From the NCBI RefSeq assembly GCF_024600715.1, contig NZ_CP102332.1, positions 1,736,001 through 1,800,000 of the forward strand: a DNA stretch of 64,000 nt. Reading direction: 5' to 3'. Made by a program: the position numbers and the translations under genes. The notes under the pieces were generated by a model, which saw only the letters and a list, made by a program, of their open reading frames with translations, was not told where the DNA came from and did not search any database. This document shows positions 25,083 through 33,662 of the stretch, piece by piece; the first letter of the stretch is position 1, and each line of letters starts with the position of its first letter. This DNA comes from Streptomyces changanensis (GTDB lineage Bacteria; Actinomycetota; Actinomycetes; Streptomycetales; Streptomycetaceae).

Positions 25083-25118
25083 TCGACCTGAAGGACCTTT
25101 CTGGCAGACTCATGGCCC

Positions 25119-26195
25119 ATGACTGACAGGACTTTGACCACGATGCCAGGCCGTTCGGCGGAGGGCCGGGCCGCGTGGCAGCGGCTGCGGTCCCCGCGGC
25201 ACCCTCGCATCTGGTTCGAAATCCTGCTCATCGCGGTCAGTTACGGTGTGTACTCGCTCATTCGCAACGCGGTACCGGAGCAGAAAGCGCAGGCCCTGCG
25301 CAACGCCGACTGGATCTGGCGCGTCGAGCACAGCCTGGGCCTGGCCTTCGAGAAGACGGTCAACCACGCGGCGGACTCGGTCGACTGGCTGATCGTCTCG
25401 ATGAACTACTACTACGCGACGCTCCACTTCGCCGTGACCATCGGTGTGCTGGTCTGGCTCTACCGCCGGCACCCGGGCCGTTACGCGGCGATCCGCATGG
25501 TGCTGTTCTCCACCACCGCCGTCGCCCTGCTCGGTTACTACCTGTACCCGCTCGCGCCGCCGCGGCTGATGGAGGGCGAGAACTTCATCGACACGGTGCT
25601 CGTCCACCACACCTGGGGCTCGATGGCCTCGGGTGACCTGAAGAACATGTCGAACCAGTACGCGGCGATGCCGTCGATGCACATCGGCTGGTCCCTCTGG
25701 TGCGGGCTGGCGATCTTCGCCCTCGCCAAGGCGCCCTGGGCGCGGATCCTGGGCCTGCTGTACCCGACGGCCACGCTCGTCGTCATCGTCGCGACCGCCA
25801 ACCACTTCTGGATGGACGCCGTGGGCGGCCTGCTGTGCGTCGGCTTCGGCCTGGCCGTGGTCTCCGCCTGGTACGGGGCGCTGCCGCACCGGCTGCCCCG
25901 GTACGCCGGCCCCCGCCCCGGGCGCGGAGCCGGTGTGCCCGCCCCGGCCGACGGCGTACCCGAGCCGGCCGCGTCCGGGCCGGTCGCGGCCGAGCCCGTC
26001 GTGTCCGGGCCCGTCGTGTCCGAGCCGACCGTGGGGGTCCACGCCGCGGGCGTCCCCGTGACCGCTCTCGGCGCCGTGGCGGCCCCGGACGCCGCCGTGG
26101 CTCCCGACGCCGCCGCGGGGGCGGCCACGGCCCCGGGAGCGACCGTCGTGGACCCGGGGCCCGCCCCGGCCGTCGGCGCGGCTCACGCCCCGTAG
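25119..26195 (+). CDS. PAP2-superfamily inositolphosphotransferase-like membrane protein
   Basis: 358 aa. Six membrane spans lie between residues about 28 and 255. Phosphatase motifs of the PAP2_3 (AUR1-like) branch are visible: YPLAPPR near residue 146, MPSMHIGW with the catalytic-type His near 190, and HFWMDAVGG near 227. Such proteins transfer or hydrolyse phosphate groups of lipids. The last 95 residues are Pro/Ala/Val-rich, repetitive and probably disordered. A CAGACT -10-like box ends 8 bp before the ATG, so it may be leaderless. Its final 13 bp overlap the convergent glnE gene. Confidence 0.8.
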   Translation: MTDRTLTTMPGRSAEGRAAWQRLRSPRHPRIWFEILLIAVSYGVYSLIRNAVPEQKAQALRNADWIWRVEHSLGLAFEKTVNHAADSVDWLIVSMNYYYATLHFAVTIGVLVWLYRRHPGRYAAIRMVLFSTTAVALLGYYLYPLAPPRLMEGENFIDTVLVHHTWGSMASGDLKNMSNQYAAMPSMHIGWSLWCGLAIFALAKAPWARILGLLYPTATLVVIVATANHFWMDAVGGLLCVGFGLAVVSAWYGALPHRLPRYAGPRPGRGAGVPAPADGVPEPAASGPVAAEPVVSGPVVSEPTVGVHAAGVPVTALGAVAAPDAAVAPDAAAGAATAPGATVVDPGPAPAVGAAHAP

Positions 26196-29170
26196 AACAA
26201 CTCGTCCACCACGGCCCGGGCCCGGCGCGTCGTCCGCCGGTAGTCGTCGACCATCTCGCCGACGTGCCCCGGTCCGTAGCCCAGGTACCGGGCGACGGCC
26301 CCCAGCTCCCGCGCGTCCGAGGGGAAGGTGTCGCCGGCCCGGCCGCGCACCAGCATCACGCCGTTGCGCACGCGGGTCGCCAGCACCCACGCCTCCTCCA
26401 GCGTCGCCGCGTACCGCTCGCTGATCAGCCCCGCCTCGCGGGCCGCGGCGAGCGCGGGGCGCGTCCGGGTCGTGCGCAGGCCGGGGACCTCGTGGGCGTG
26501 CCGCATCTGCAGCAGCTGCACCGTCCACTCCACGTCCGACAGGCCGCCGCGGCCCAGCTTGGTGTGGAGGGTGCGGTCGGCGCCCCGGGGCAGGCGCTCG
26601 TTCTCCATCCGCGCCTTCAGCCGGCGGATCTCCCGTACCGCCGCCTCGTCCAGGCCCTTCGCCGGGTACCTCAGCGGATCGACGAGCTCGACGAAGCGGC
26701 GCCCCAGGTCGGCGTCGCCGGCCATCGGCTCGGCCCGCAGCAGCGCCTGGCTCTCCCACCCCAGCGACCAGCGCCGGTAGTACGCCTCGTAGGACTTCAG
26801 GGTGCGCACCATCGGCCCGCTGCGGCCCTCCGGCCGCAGGTCCGCGTCGATGAGCAGGGGCGGGTCGGCGGTGGGCAGTTGCAGCAGCCGGCGCATCTCG
26901 GCGACGACCCGGTTCGCGGCGCGGGCCGCCTCCTGCTCGTCGACGCCCTCGCGCGGCTCGTGCACGAACAGCACGTCGGCGTCGGAGCCGTAGCCCAGCT
27001 CGTGGCCGCCGAACCGGCCCATGCCGATCACCGCGAAACGCGTCGGCAGCTCGTCGCCCCACTCGGCGCGCACGGCGGCGCGCACCGCGCCCGCGATGGT
27101 CACGGCGGTGAGGTCGGTGAGGGCCTGCCCGACCCGGTCGACCAGCGCGCCGGCGTCCGCGTCGGCCGGGACCTCCTCGGTGCCGTACGAGGCGACGATG
27201 TCGGCGGCTGCGGTACGGAACAGCTCCCTGCGGCGCACCCCGCGGGCGGCCGCGACGGCCTGCTCGGCGCCGTCCGCCCGACCGACCGCCGCGAGGACCT
27301 CCGGCTCCAGGTGGCCGCGGCCGCGCGGTTCCAGCCCCTCGGGGGCGCCCAGGATCGCCACCGCTTCCGGCGCGCGCAGCAGCAGGTCAGGGGCGAGGCG
27401 GCCGGCGGACAGGACACGGGCCAGGTTCTCCGCCGCCGCTCCCTCGTCCCGCAGCAGCCGCAGGTACCAGGGGGTCTTGCCGAGCGCGTCCGACACCTTG
27501 CGGAAGCCGAGGAGGCCCGCGTCGGGGTCGGCCGAGTCGGCGAACCAGCCGAGGAGGACGGGCAGCAGGGTGCGCTGGATGGCGGCCTTGCGGGTCACGC
27601 CGGACGACAGGGCCTCCAGGTGGCGCAGGGCGGCCGCCGGGTCGGCGTAGCCGAGCGCCTCCAGGCGTTCGCCCGCCGCCTCGGGGCGCAGCCGGATCTC
27701 CCCCGGGGCGAGCTGCGCGACGGCGTCCAGCAGCGGCCGGTAGAACAGCTTCTCGTGCAGGCGGCGCACGACGGACGCGTGCCGCCGCCACTCGCGGTTC
27801 AGCTCCGCGATCGGGTCCGTGCGCAGGCCCAGTGAGCGGCCCAGCCGGCGCAAGTCCTCGTCGCCCTCCGGCACCAGGTGCGTGCGGCGCAGCCGGTACA
27901 GCTGGATGCGGTGCTCCATGGTGCGCAGGAAGCGGTACGCGTCGTCGAGCTGCGCGGCGTCCACCCGTCCCACGTACCCGCCGGCGGCAAGGGCCGCGAG
28001 CGCGTCGAGGGTCTTGCCGCTGCGGAGCGTGGCGTCGCTGCGGCCGTGGACGAGCTGGAGGAGCTGCACGGCGAACTCGACGTCGCGCAGGCCGCCCGGC
28101 CCGAGCTTCAGCTCGCGGTCGATCTGGGCCGGCGGGATGTTGTCCACGACGCGGCGGCGCATCTTCTGCACGTCGGCGACGAAGTTCTCCCGCTCGGCGG
28201 CCTGCCACACCATCGGTGACAGCGCCTCCAGGTAGGCGGCGCCCAGCTCCGCGTCGCCGGCGACCGGGCGGGCCTTGAGCAGCGCCTGGAACTCCCACGT
28301 CTTCGCCCACCGCTGGTAGTAGGCGACGTGGCTGGAGAGCGTCCGCACGAGGGGGCCGTTGCGGCCCTCGGGTCGGAGGTTGGCGTCGACGGGCCAGATC
28401 GCGCCCTCGACGGTGGTCTCCGAGCAGATCCGCATCAGGTGGGAGGCGAGGCGCGTGGCCGCCTGGAGCGCCTCCCGCTCGTCGCCGCCCTCGGCGGCCT
28501 CCCCCACGAAGATCACGTCCACGTCGGAGACGTAGTTCAGCTCGTGGCCGCCGCACTTGCCCATGGCGATGACGGCGAGGCGGCACCGCGCGGCGTCGTC
28601 GGGCGCCGCCGCCCGCGCGATGCCCAGCGCCGCGCGGAGGGTCGCCGTCGCCAGGTCGGCCAGCTCGGCGGCGGTCTCGGCGACGTCCGTGGTGCCGCAC
28701 ACGTCACGTGCCGCTATGGCCAGCAGGCAGCGTCGGTACGCGACGCGCAGCGACACCGGGTCGGTGGCGTCCGCCAGGTCCCGCTCGAACTCGGCGACGC
28801 CCGGGTGGAGGTCGGCCGGCTCGTACGTGACGAGGGCCCGCCAGTCCAGGGGGTGGCGCGCCAGGTGGTCGCCGAGCGCCTCGGATGCGCCGAGCACCCG
28901 GAGCAGCCGGTCCCGCAGCGGCTTCGCGGCGACCAGTGTGGACAGCAGCTCCTGCGCCCCGCCCGGCTGCGCCTCGGCGAGCCGGACCAGCCCGCGCAGG
29001 GCCAGGTCGGGGTCGGCGGTCGCGCCGAGGGCGTCCAGGAGGACCGGGTCGGAGCGGACCGGGGCCAGGGCCGGCACGTCGAGCAGCCGCTCGGCGGCGG
29101 ACGCGTCGATGAAGCCGTGCCGCAGCAGCCGCGTGAAGGTACTGCTCCTACGCCCCGGCGCCGTCGTCAT
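26183..29170 (-). CDS. glnE: Glutamine synthetase adenylyltransferase GlnE
   Basis: 995 aa bifunctional enzyme that adds AMP to, and removes it from, type-I glutamine synthetase according to nitrogen status. Two nucleotidyltransferase domains are present: the N-terminal deadenylylase with GKCGGHELNYVSDVDVIF (about residues 200-217) and the C-terminal adenylylase with GRFGGHELGYGSDADVLF (about 720-737). Each is followed by an ELKLGPGGLRDVEF-type or TKLGRGGLSDVEW-type helical block. ATG 29170 gives the normal family length; the reading frame stays open upstream to 30409 but that is noncoding in character. It overlaps the PAP2 gene by 13 bp. The neighbouring glutamine synthetase homologue is GlnA2, probably not its substrate. 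Confidence 0.96.
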   Translation of the reverse strand: MTTAPGRRSSTFTRLLRHGFIDASAAERLLDVPALAPVRSDPVLLDALGATADPDLALRGLVRLAEAQPGGAQELLSTLVAAKPLRDRLLRVLGASEALGDHLARHPLDWRALVTYEPADLHPGVAEFERDLADATDPVSLRVAYRRCLLAIAARDVCGTTDVAETAAELADLATATLRAALGIARAAAPDDAARCRLAVIAMGKCGGHELNYVSDVDVIFVGEAAEGGDEREALQAATRLASHLMRICSETTVEGAIWPVDANLRPEGRNGPLVRTLSSHVAYYQRWAKTWEFQALLKARPVAGDAELGAAYLEALSPMVWQAAERENFVADVQKMRRRVVDNIPPAQIDRELKLGPGGLRDVEFAVQLLQLVHGRSDATLRSGKTLDALAALAAGGYVGRVDAAQLDDAYRFLRTMEHRIQLYRLRRTHLVPEGDEDLRRLGRSLGLRTDPIAELNREWRRHASVVRRLHEKLFYRPLLDAVAQLAPGEIRLRPEAAGERLEALGYADPAAALRHLEALSSGVTRKAAIQRTLLPVLLGWFADSADPDAGLLGFRKVSDALGKTPWYLRLLRDEGAAAENLARVLSAGRLAPDLLLRAPEAVAILGAPEGLEPRGRGHLEPEVLAAVGRADGAEQAVAAARGVRRRELFRTAAADIVASYGTEEVPADADAGALVDRVGQALTDLTAVTIAGAVRAAVRAEWGDELPTRFAVIGMGRFGGHELGYGSDADVLFVHEPREGVDEQEAARAANRVVAEMRRLLQLPTADPPLLIDADLRPEGRSGPMVRTLKSYEAYYRRWSLGWESQALLRAEPMAGDADLGRRFVELVDPLRYPAKGLDEAAVREIRRLKARMENERLPRGADRTLHTKLGRGGLSDVEWTVQLLQMRHAHEVPGLRTTRTRPALAAAREAGLISERYAATLEEAWVLATRVRNGVMLVRGRAGDTFPSDARELGAVARYLGYGPGHVGEMVDDYRRTTRRARAVVDELFYGA

Positions 29171-29582
29171 GTCGGCCACTCCCTCCGCTCGCACCACGCT
29201 CCGGTCGAGCCTATCGGCCCACGTCACGCGCGCTACGTGGACGGCGGTACGCCGGGGTGGTGGGGGCGGGACGCGGGGCGGCGGGCCGAGGTCGTGAGCG
29301 GCGGAGCGGGGCGGTGGGCCGGGGTGGTGGGCGGCGGGGCGGTGGGCCCCGGTCCGTGAGCCGCGGGCCGCGGGGGTCGCGGGCGGTGAGGGCGGCGGGC
29401 GGCGGTCCGCGAGGGGGACCGCCGGGGACGGCGGGCCGCAGGGGGCGCCCGGGAGCGCCCGCCGGGGGCCGTGGCCGGTGGGCGCGGGCGTGAGGCAGCG
29501 CACACCGGCCGGGATGAACCGCTTGCCCGCATTCCCCCTCTTCTCCCCCGGTTCCCTCCTCGACCTCCCGAAAGGCACCAGC
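29171..29582. other. G-rich 412-bp gap between glnE and the PIG-L gene
   Basis: The plus strand from 29250 to 29470 is a chain of GGG and GGGG tracts (for example GGGGTGGTGGGGGCGGG at 29254-29270), able in principle to form G-quadruplexes. No reading frame here looks coding. GAAAGG at 29571-29576 is the ribosome-binding site for GTG 29583. Confidence 0.6.
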
Positions 29583-31601
29583 GTGTCGCGTCCCGTCCGC
29601 CTCCTCCCCCGCCGGGCCGCCCTGGCCGCCGGCTCCCTGGCCGTCCTGGCCGGGGTCACGTCCGGGGCGCTGCTGCTGGCGGGCGGCGCCTCGACCGCGT
29701 CGGACGTCCCGAGCCGGGGCGTACCGGAGGAGGTGGCGGTCAAGCCGGTCCGGACGGACGGCGGCGCGGTGATGCAGATCGTGTCCCACCCCGACGACGA
29801 CCTGTTCTTCATGAACCCCGACACCGCCCGCACCATCGCCGCCAGCCGCAGCCTCACCTCCGTGTACCTGACCGCCGGCGAGTCCGACGGCCGCAACGCC
29901 CGTCGCCAGGACCCGCAGCCGCCCGCCGACAAGGCGGCGTACGCGGAGGCCCGGCAGAACGGCATCCGCGCGGCGTACGCGGAGATGGCCACCGGCAACC
30001 GCACCAGCCCCTGGGACCGCACCTCGATCACCACCGCGGGCGGGGCCCGCGCCGAGCTGGACACGCTGCGCGCGCGGCCGGGCGTCAGCCTGGTGTGGGT
30101 GCAGCTGCGTGAGGCGGGCAGCGTCGCGGGCGACCGCCCGGAGAGCCTGCGCGGACTGTGGGACGGGCGCGTACCGGAGCTCGGGTCGCAGCTCGCGGCC
30201 GGTTCGCCGGTGCGTGACGGCTTCGCGTACACGAAGGACGAGGTCGTCGCGACGGTGGCGGGGCTGCTGGAGCGGTTCCGGCCGACGTTCGTACGGACCC
30301 TGGACCCGACGCCGGGCGTCCGGGACGGGGACGGCGCGCTCTCCGACCACCAGGACCACATGTACGGCGCGCGGTTCGCCCAGGCAGCGCTGGAGCGGTA
30401 CGCGCGCACGCCGGGGCATCCGGCGACCGGCGTGCAGACGTACCTGGGGTACGCGACGGGCGGTCTGCCGCACAGCCTCGACCCGGCGACGGCGCGGGAG
30501 AAGCTGCGGTCGCTGGAGACCTACGCCTGGCTGGACCTGGAGGACCACTGCGGGGACCCGGCGGGGTGCGGCGACCGCAAGGTGGCGGCCCGGCCGGCCG
30601 GGCGCGACTGGGCGCAGTCGATCCGGTACACGCGCGGCGAGTCCACCTCCTGGCTGCGGCGCGGCGGCGACGGCACGCTGTACGCGTTCGGCGTGCTGGA
30701 CGGGCGGCTGGCGGTGTGGCGCAAGCCCGTCGGCGCCGCCTGGACGGGGCCCCTGCTGCTGCCGGACGGCGGGCTCGACGGGTCCGTGACGACGGTGGCG
30801 CTGCCCGACGGCCGCGTCGCCGCCTTCGGCACGCGCACCCGGCTCGACCCGTACCGCCGTGAGGTCGGGTACGTCGTCCAGGGCGCGCCGGGCGGGCCGT
30901 TCGGGCCGTGGCGGTCGCTGGGCACGCCCGAGCCCGACGACGCGGCGGGCACGTCCGACATCAGCCGCCCGGCCGTGCTCGTGGACCGCGCCGGCGCCCT
31001 GTCGGTGTTCGTGCGGGACGCGCGCCACCGGCTGGCGGTGACCTCCGGTACGGCGGGCGGCGACTGGTCGGGGTGGGCGGTCGCCGGCGGGAGCGGGGTG
31101 CACGGCGACCCCGTGGCGGTGGCGGACGCCGCCGGCCGCGGGTACGTCTTCGCCGCCACGGCCGACTCGGTGCTGGCCTGGACGCGGGGCGCCCTGGGCG
31201 GGACGCCCACCGGGCCGGTGGCGACGGGGCTGCCGGCGACGACGGTCGCGCTGGGCGCCGCGCCGGACGGCGAGGGGGTGGGGCTGTGGTTCCGCAGGCC
31301 CGACTCCGGCGACGTGCGCGTGGCCCGCTTCGCGGCGGGCTCCGGCCGGCCGTCGGCGGTCCGGGACGTACCGGGCTCCGGCGGGTACGGGGCGGTCAGC
31401 GCCGAGGGCGGGCGGCTCGCCGCACGCGGCCGCGCGGGCGGCCTGGCCACGGCCCCGAACGCCCGGGGCGGGGCGTGGCGCACTGCGGGGCCGCTCTTCG
31501 CCGGCGCCCCGGCGGGGGTGGCCGACGGGGTGGCGGTCGTGGGGCTCGACGGCCGGCTGCTGTGGACGGCCACGGGCGGGCCGACCAGAATCGGTCCATG
31601 A
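29583..31601 (+). CDS. Secreted PIG-L deacetylase fused to a beta-propeller-like domain
   Basis: 672 aa. The N-terminus (RPVRLLPRRAALAAGSLAVL) has twin arginines and a hydrophobic core, so export by Tat or Sec is likely. Residues about 60-310 are a PIG-L/LmbE zinc-dependent deacetylase domain: the metal motif SHPDDDLFFMNP near residue 67 and a late His pair in DHQDHMYGARFA. PIG-L enzymes remove N-acetyl from amino sugars. The C-terminal 350 residues contain recurrent blocks (GTLYAFGVLDGRLAVW, GALSVFVRDARHRLAV, GRGYVFAAT), as in lectin-like propellers, and may bind a glycan. I preferred GTG 29583 over ATG 29514 and GTG 29478 for its ribosome-binding site and signal peptide. The stop overlaps the next start (ATGA). 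Confidence 0.82.
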   Translation: MSRPVRLLPRRAALAAGSLAVLAGVTSGALLLAGGASTASDVPSRGVPEEVAVKPVRTDGGAVMQIVSHPDDDLFFMNPDTARTIAASRSLTSVYLTAGESDGRNARRQDPQPPADKAAYAEARQNGIRAAYAEMATGNRTSPWDRTSITTAGGARAELDTLRARPGVSLVWVQLREAGSVAGDRPESLRGLWDGRVPELGSQLAAGSPVRDGFAYTKDEVVATVAGLLERFRPTFVRTLDPTPGVRDGDGALSDHQDHMYGARFAQAALERYARTPGHPATGVQTYLGYATGGLPHSLDPATAREKLRSLETYAWLDLEDHCGDPAGCGDRKVAARPAGRDWAQSIRYTRGESTSWLRRGGDGTLYAFGVLDGRLAVWRKPVGAAWTGPLLLPDGGLDGSVTTVALPDGRVAAFGTRTRLDPYRREVGYVVQGAPGGPFGPWRSLGTPEPDDAAGTSDISRPAVLVDRAGALSVFVRDARHRLAVTSGTAGGDWSGWAVAGGSGVHGDPVAVADAAGRGYVFAATADSVLAWTRGALGGTPTGPVATGLPATTVALGAAPDGEGVGLWFRRPDSGDVRVARFAAGSGRPSAVRDVPGSGGYGAVSAEGGRLAARGRAGGLATAPNARGGAWRTAGPLFAGAPAGVADGVAVVGLDGRLLWTATGGPTRIGP

Positions 31602-32029
31602 ACTGGACATTGGAAGTGGTCAACCTGCCCGTCTCGGACCTCGACCGGGCCAAGGAGTTCTACGCCGACCGGTGCGGCTTCCACGTCGACGTGGACACGG
31701 AGGTCGCCCCGGGGGTGCGCGTCATCCAGCTGACCCCGCCGGGCTCACGCTGCTCGATCGCCCTCCACAGCGGCATGCCCCCGGCCCCCGAGCAGCACCG
31801 CCCGGCCCCGGGCACGGTGCACGGCCTGCAGCTGTGCGTGGTCGACATCGAGGCGGCCCGCGAACAGCTCGTGTCCCGGGGCGTAGAGGTCAGCGCCGTA
31901 CAACACCTGGGCCCGGGCGGCTGGTCGGAGGGCAAGGGCGGCACGTGGAACGCGTGGCTCTTCTTCCACGACCCGGACGGCAACGGCTGGGCGGTCCAGG
32001 AGGTCCCCTCGGAACTCGCCGACCGGTAA
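31598..32029 (+). CDS. VOC-superfamily (glyoxalase-like) protein
   Basis: 143 aa, cytoplasmic. Two beta-alpha-beta-beta-beta units are recognisable: MNWTLEVVNLPVSDLDRAKE at the start and VHGLQLCVVDIEAAREQL near residue 70. The ends GSRCSIALH and DPDGNGWAVQE carry the typical metal-site positions, with Glu in the last strand. Members include glyoxalases, dioxygenases and resistance proteins; this subgroup has no fixed substrate. ATG 31598 overlaps the PIG-L stop by 4 bp, so translation is coupled although one product is secreted and the other is not. Confidence 0.85.
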   Translation: MNWTLEVVNLPVSDLDRAKEFYADRCGFHVDVDTEVAPGVRVIQLTPPGSRCSIALHSGMPPAPEQHRPAPGTVHGLQLCVVDIEAAREQLVSRGVEVSAVQHLGPGGWSEGKGGTWNAWLFFHDPDGNGWAVQEVPSELADR

Positions 32030-32072
32030 CCGCCGGGGCCGTCCGTCCGGTACGCGCCCGCACCGGACGGCG

Positions 32073-32153
32073 GCGCGTACCGGGCGGGGCGCGTACCGGA
32101 CGGGGCGCGTACCGGACGGGGCGCGTACCGGGACGGAGGCGCGTACCGTCCGC
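32073..32153. repeat. 16-bp tandem repeat, five copies
   Basis: GCGCGTACC begins at 32073, 32089, 32105, 32121 and 32139, giving three perfect 16-bp periods and one of 18. The consensus unit is GCGCGTACCGGACGGG. It fills the space between the convergent VOC and glnA2 genes and abuts the glnA2 stop at 32154. Confidence 0.9.
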
Positions 32154-33515
32154 TTACAGCACCGGCAGGTTCTTGCGGAGCTCGAAGGCGGTGACCTCGG
32201 AGCGGTACTCCTCCCACTCCTGCTTCTTGTTGCGCAGGAAGAAGTCGAAGACGTGCTCGCCGAGGGTCTCCGCGACCAGTTCGCTGCGCTCCATCAGGGA
32301 GATGGCCTCGCCGAGGTTCTGCGGGAGGGGTTCGATGCCCATCGCGCGGCGTTCGGCGTCGGACAGGGCCCACACGTCGTCGTCGGCGCCGGCCGGGAGC
32401 TCGTAGCCCTCCTCGATGCCCTTCAGGCCCGCGGCGAGGAGGACGGCGTAGGTGAGGTACGGGTTGGCGCCGGAGTCGATCGAGCGGACCTCCACCCGGG
32501 AGGAGCCGGTCTTTCCGGGCTTGTACATGGGGACGCGGATCAGCGCGGAGCGGTTGTTGTGGCCCCAGCAGATGTACGAGGGCGCCTCGCCGCCGGAGCC
32601 GGCGGTGCGGGTGGAGCCGCCCCAGATGCGCTTGTAGGAGTTGACCCACTGGTTGGTGACGGCGGAGATCTCCGCCGCGTGGCGCAGCAGGCCGGCGATG
32701 AAGGAGCGGCCGACCTTGGAGAGCTGGTACTCGGCGCCGGACTCGTAGAAGGCGTTGCGGTCGCCCTCGAAGAGGGAGAGGTGGGTGTGCATGCCGGAGC
32801 CGGGGTACTCCGAGAACGGCTTGGGCATGAACGTCGCCTGCACGCCCTGCTCCAGCGCCACCTGCTTCATGACCAGGCGGAACGTCATGATGTTGTCGGC
32901 GGTGGACAGGGCGTCGGCGTAGCGCAGGTCGATCTCCTGCTGGCCGGGGGCGCCCTCGTGGTGGGAGAACTCCACCGAGATGCCCATCGACTCCAGCATG
33001 GTGATGGCCTGGCGGCGGAAGTCCATGCCGACGTTCTGCGGGGTGTGGTCGAAGTAGCCGGAGCTGTCGGCGGGGGTCGGGCGGGTGCCGTCGACGGGCT
33101 TGTCCTTCAGCAGGAAGAACTCGATCTCCGGGTGGGTGTAGAAGGTGAAGCCCAGGTCGGAGGTCTTGGCGAGGATGCGCTTGAGGACGTAGCGGGGGTC
33201 GGCGAACGACGGGGAGCCGTCGGGCATGAGGATGTCGCAGAACATCCGGGCCGTGCCGGGGGCCTCGGCCCGCCACGGCAGGATCTGGAAGGTGCCCGGG
33301 TCCGGCTTGGCGATCATGTCGGACTCGTAGACGCGCGCGAAGCCCTCGATGGCGGATCCGTCGAAGCCGATGCCCTCGTCGAAGGCCTGCTCCAGTTCGG
33401 CGGGGGCCACCGCGACCGACTTGAGGAAGCCGAGCACGTCGGTGAACCACAGGCGCACGAAGCGGATGTCGCGCTCCTCGAGCGTTCGGAGCACGAATTC
33501 CTGCTGCTTGTCCAT
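32154..33515 (-). CDS. glnA2: Glutamine synthetase-like gamma-glutamylpolyamine synthetase GlnA2
   Basis: 453 aa with the full GS fold. Seen: GFDGSAIEGF near residue 49, HPEIEFFLLKD, HHEGAPGQQEIDLRY, MPKPFSEYPGSGMHTHLSLF, and NRSALIRVP. These supply the two metal sites and the ATP site. The block around the adenylylation Tyr of true GSI reads EGYELP instead of NLYDLP, and the sequence agrees closely with the S. coelicolor GlnA2 type, which ligates glutamate to polyamines in polyamine use. ATG 33515 is chosen as the family start; an in-frame ATG at 33527 adds four residues and has GAGG touching it. It is divergent from the PP2C gene. A GlnR-like box lies upstream. Confidence 0.9.
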   Translation of the reverse strand: MDKQQEFVLRTLEERDIRFVRLWFTDVLGFLKSVAVAPAELEQAFDEGIGFDGSAIEGFARVYESDMIAKPDPGTFQILPWRAEAPGTARMFCDILMPDGSPSFADPRYVLKRILAKTSDLGFTFYTHPEIEFFLLKDKPVDGTRPTPADSSGYFDHTPQNVGMDFRRQAITMLESMGISVEFSHHEGAPGQQEIDLRYADALSTADNIMTFRLVMKQVALEQGVQATFMPKPFSEYPGSGMHTHLSLFEGDRNAFYESGAEYQLSKVGRSFIAGLLRHAAEISAVTNQWVNSYKRIWGGSTRTAGSGGEAPSYICWGHNNRSALIRVPMYKPGKTGSSRVEVRSIDSGANPYLTYAVLLAAGLKGIEEGYELPAGADDDVWALSDAERRAMGIEPLPQNLGEAISLMERSELVAETLGEHVFDFFLRNKKQEWEEYRSEVTAFELRKNLPVL

Positions 33516-33560
33516 TTCCACACCCATCCTCGCTGATCAGGGCCAGCATGCCACCACACG

Positions 33561-33576
33561 GTTTCGTGCGCGTTGC
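33561..33576 (-). promoter_or_regulatory. GlnR-box-like sequence upstream of glnA2
   Basis: On the minus strand GCAAC-6 bp-GAAAC fits the GlnR pattern (GTnAC-n6-GAAAC) with one mismatch, 46-61 bp before the glnA2 ATG. In S. coelicolor glnA2 is not a well-established GlnR target, so this is tentative. Confidence 0.3.
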
Positions 33577-33662
33577 GAACCCATAGTGCCTGGCCCGGTG
33601 TGGCGTGCGTAACGTCAGGTGGCGTGGAGGCGGGTGGCGGCGGGTGCGCGCAGACTGGGGCC

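Noticed and set aside
29171..30409. N-terminal extension of glnE by 413 residues
   Set aside because: It is antisense to the PIG-L gene and has no conserved sequence; the known GlnE length and N-terminus fit ATG 29170.
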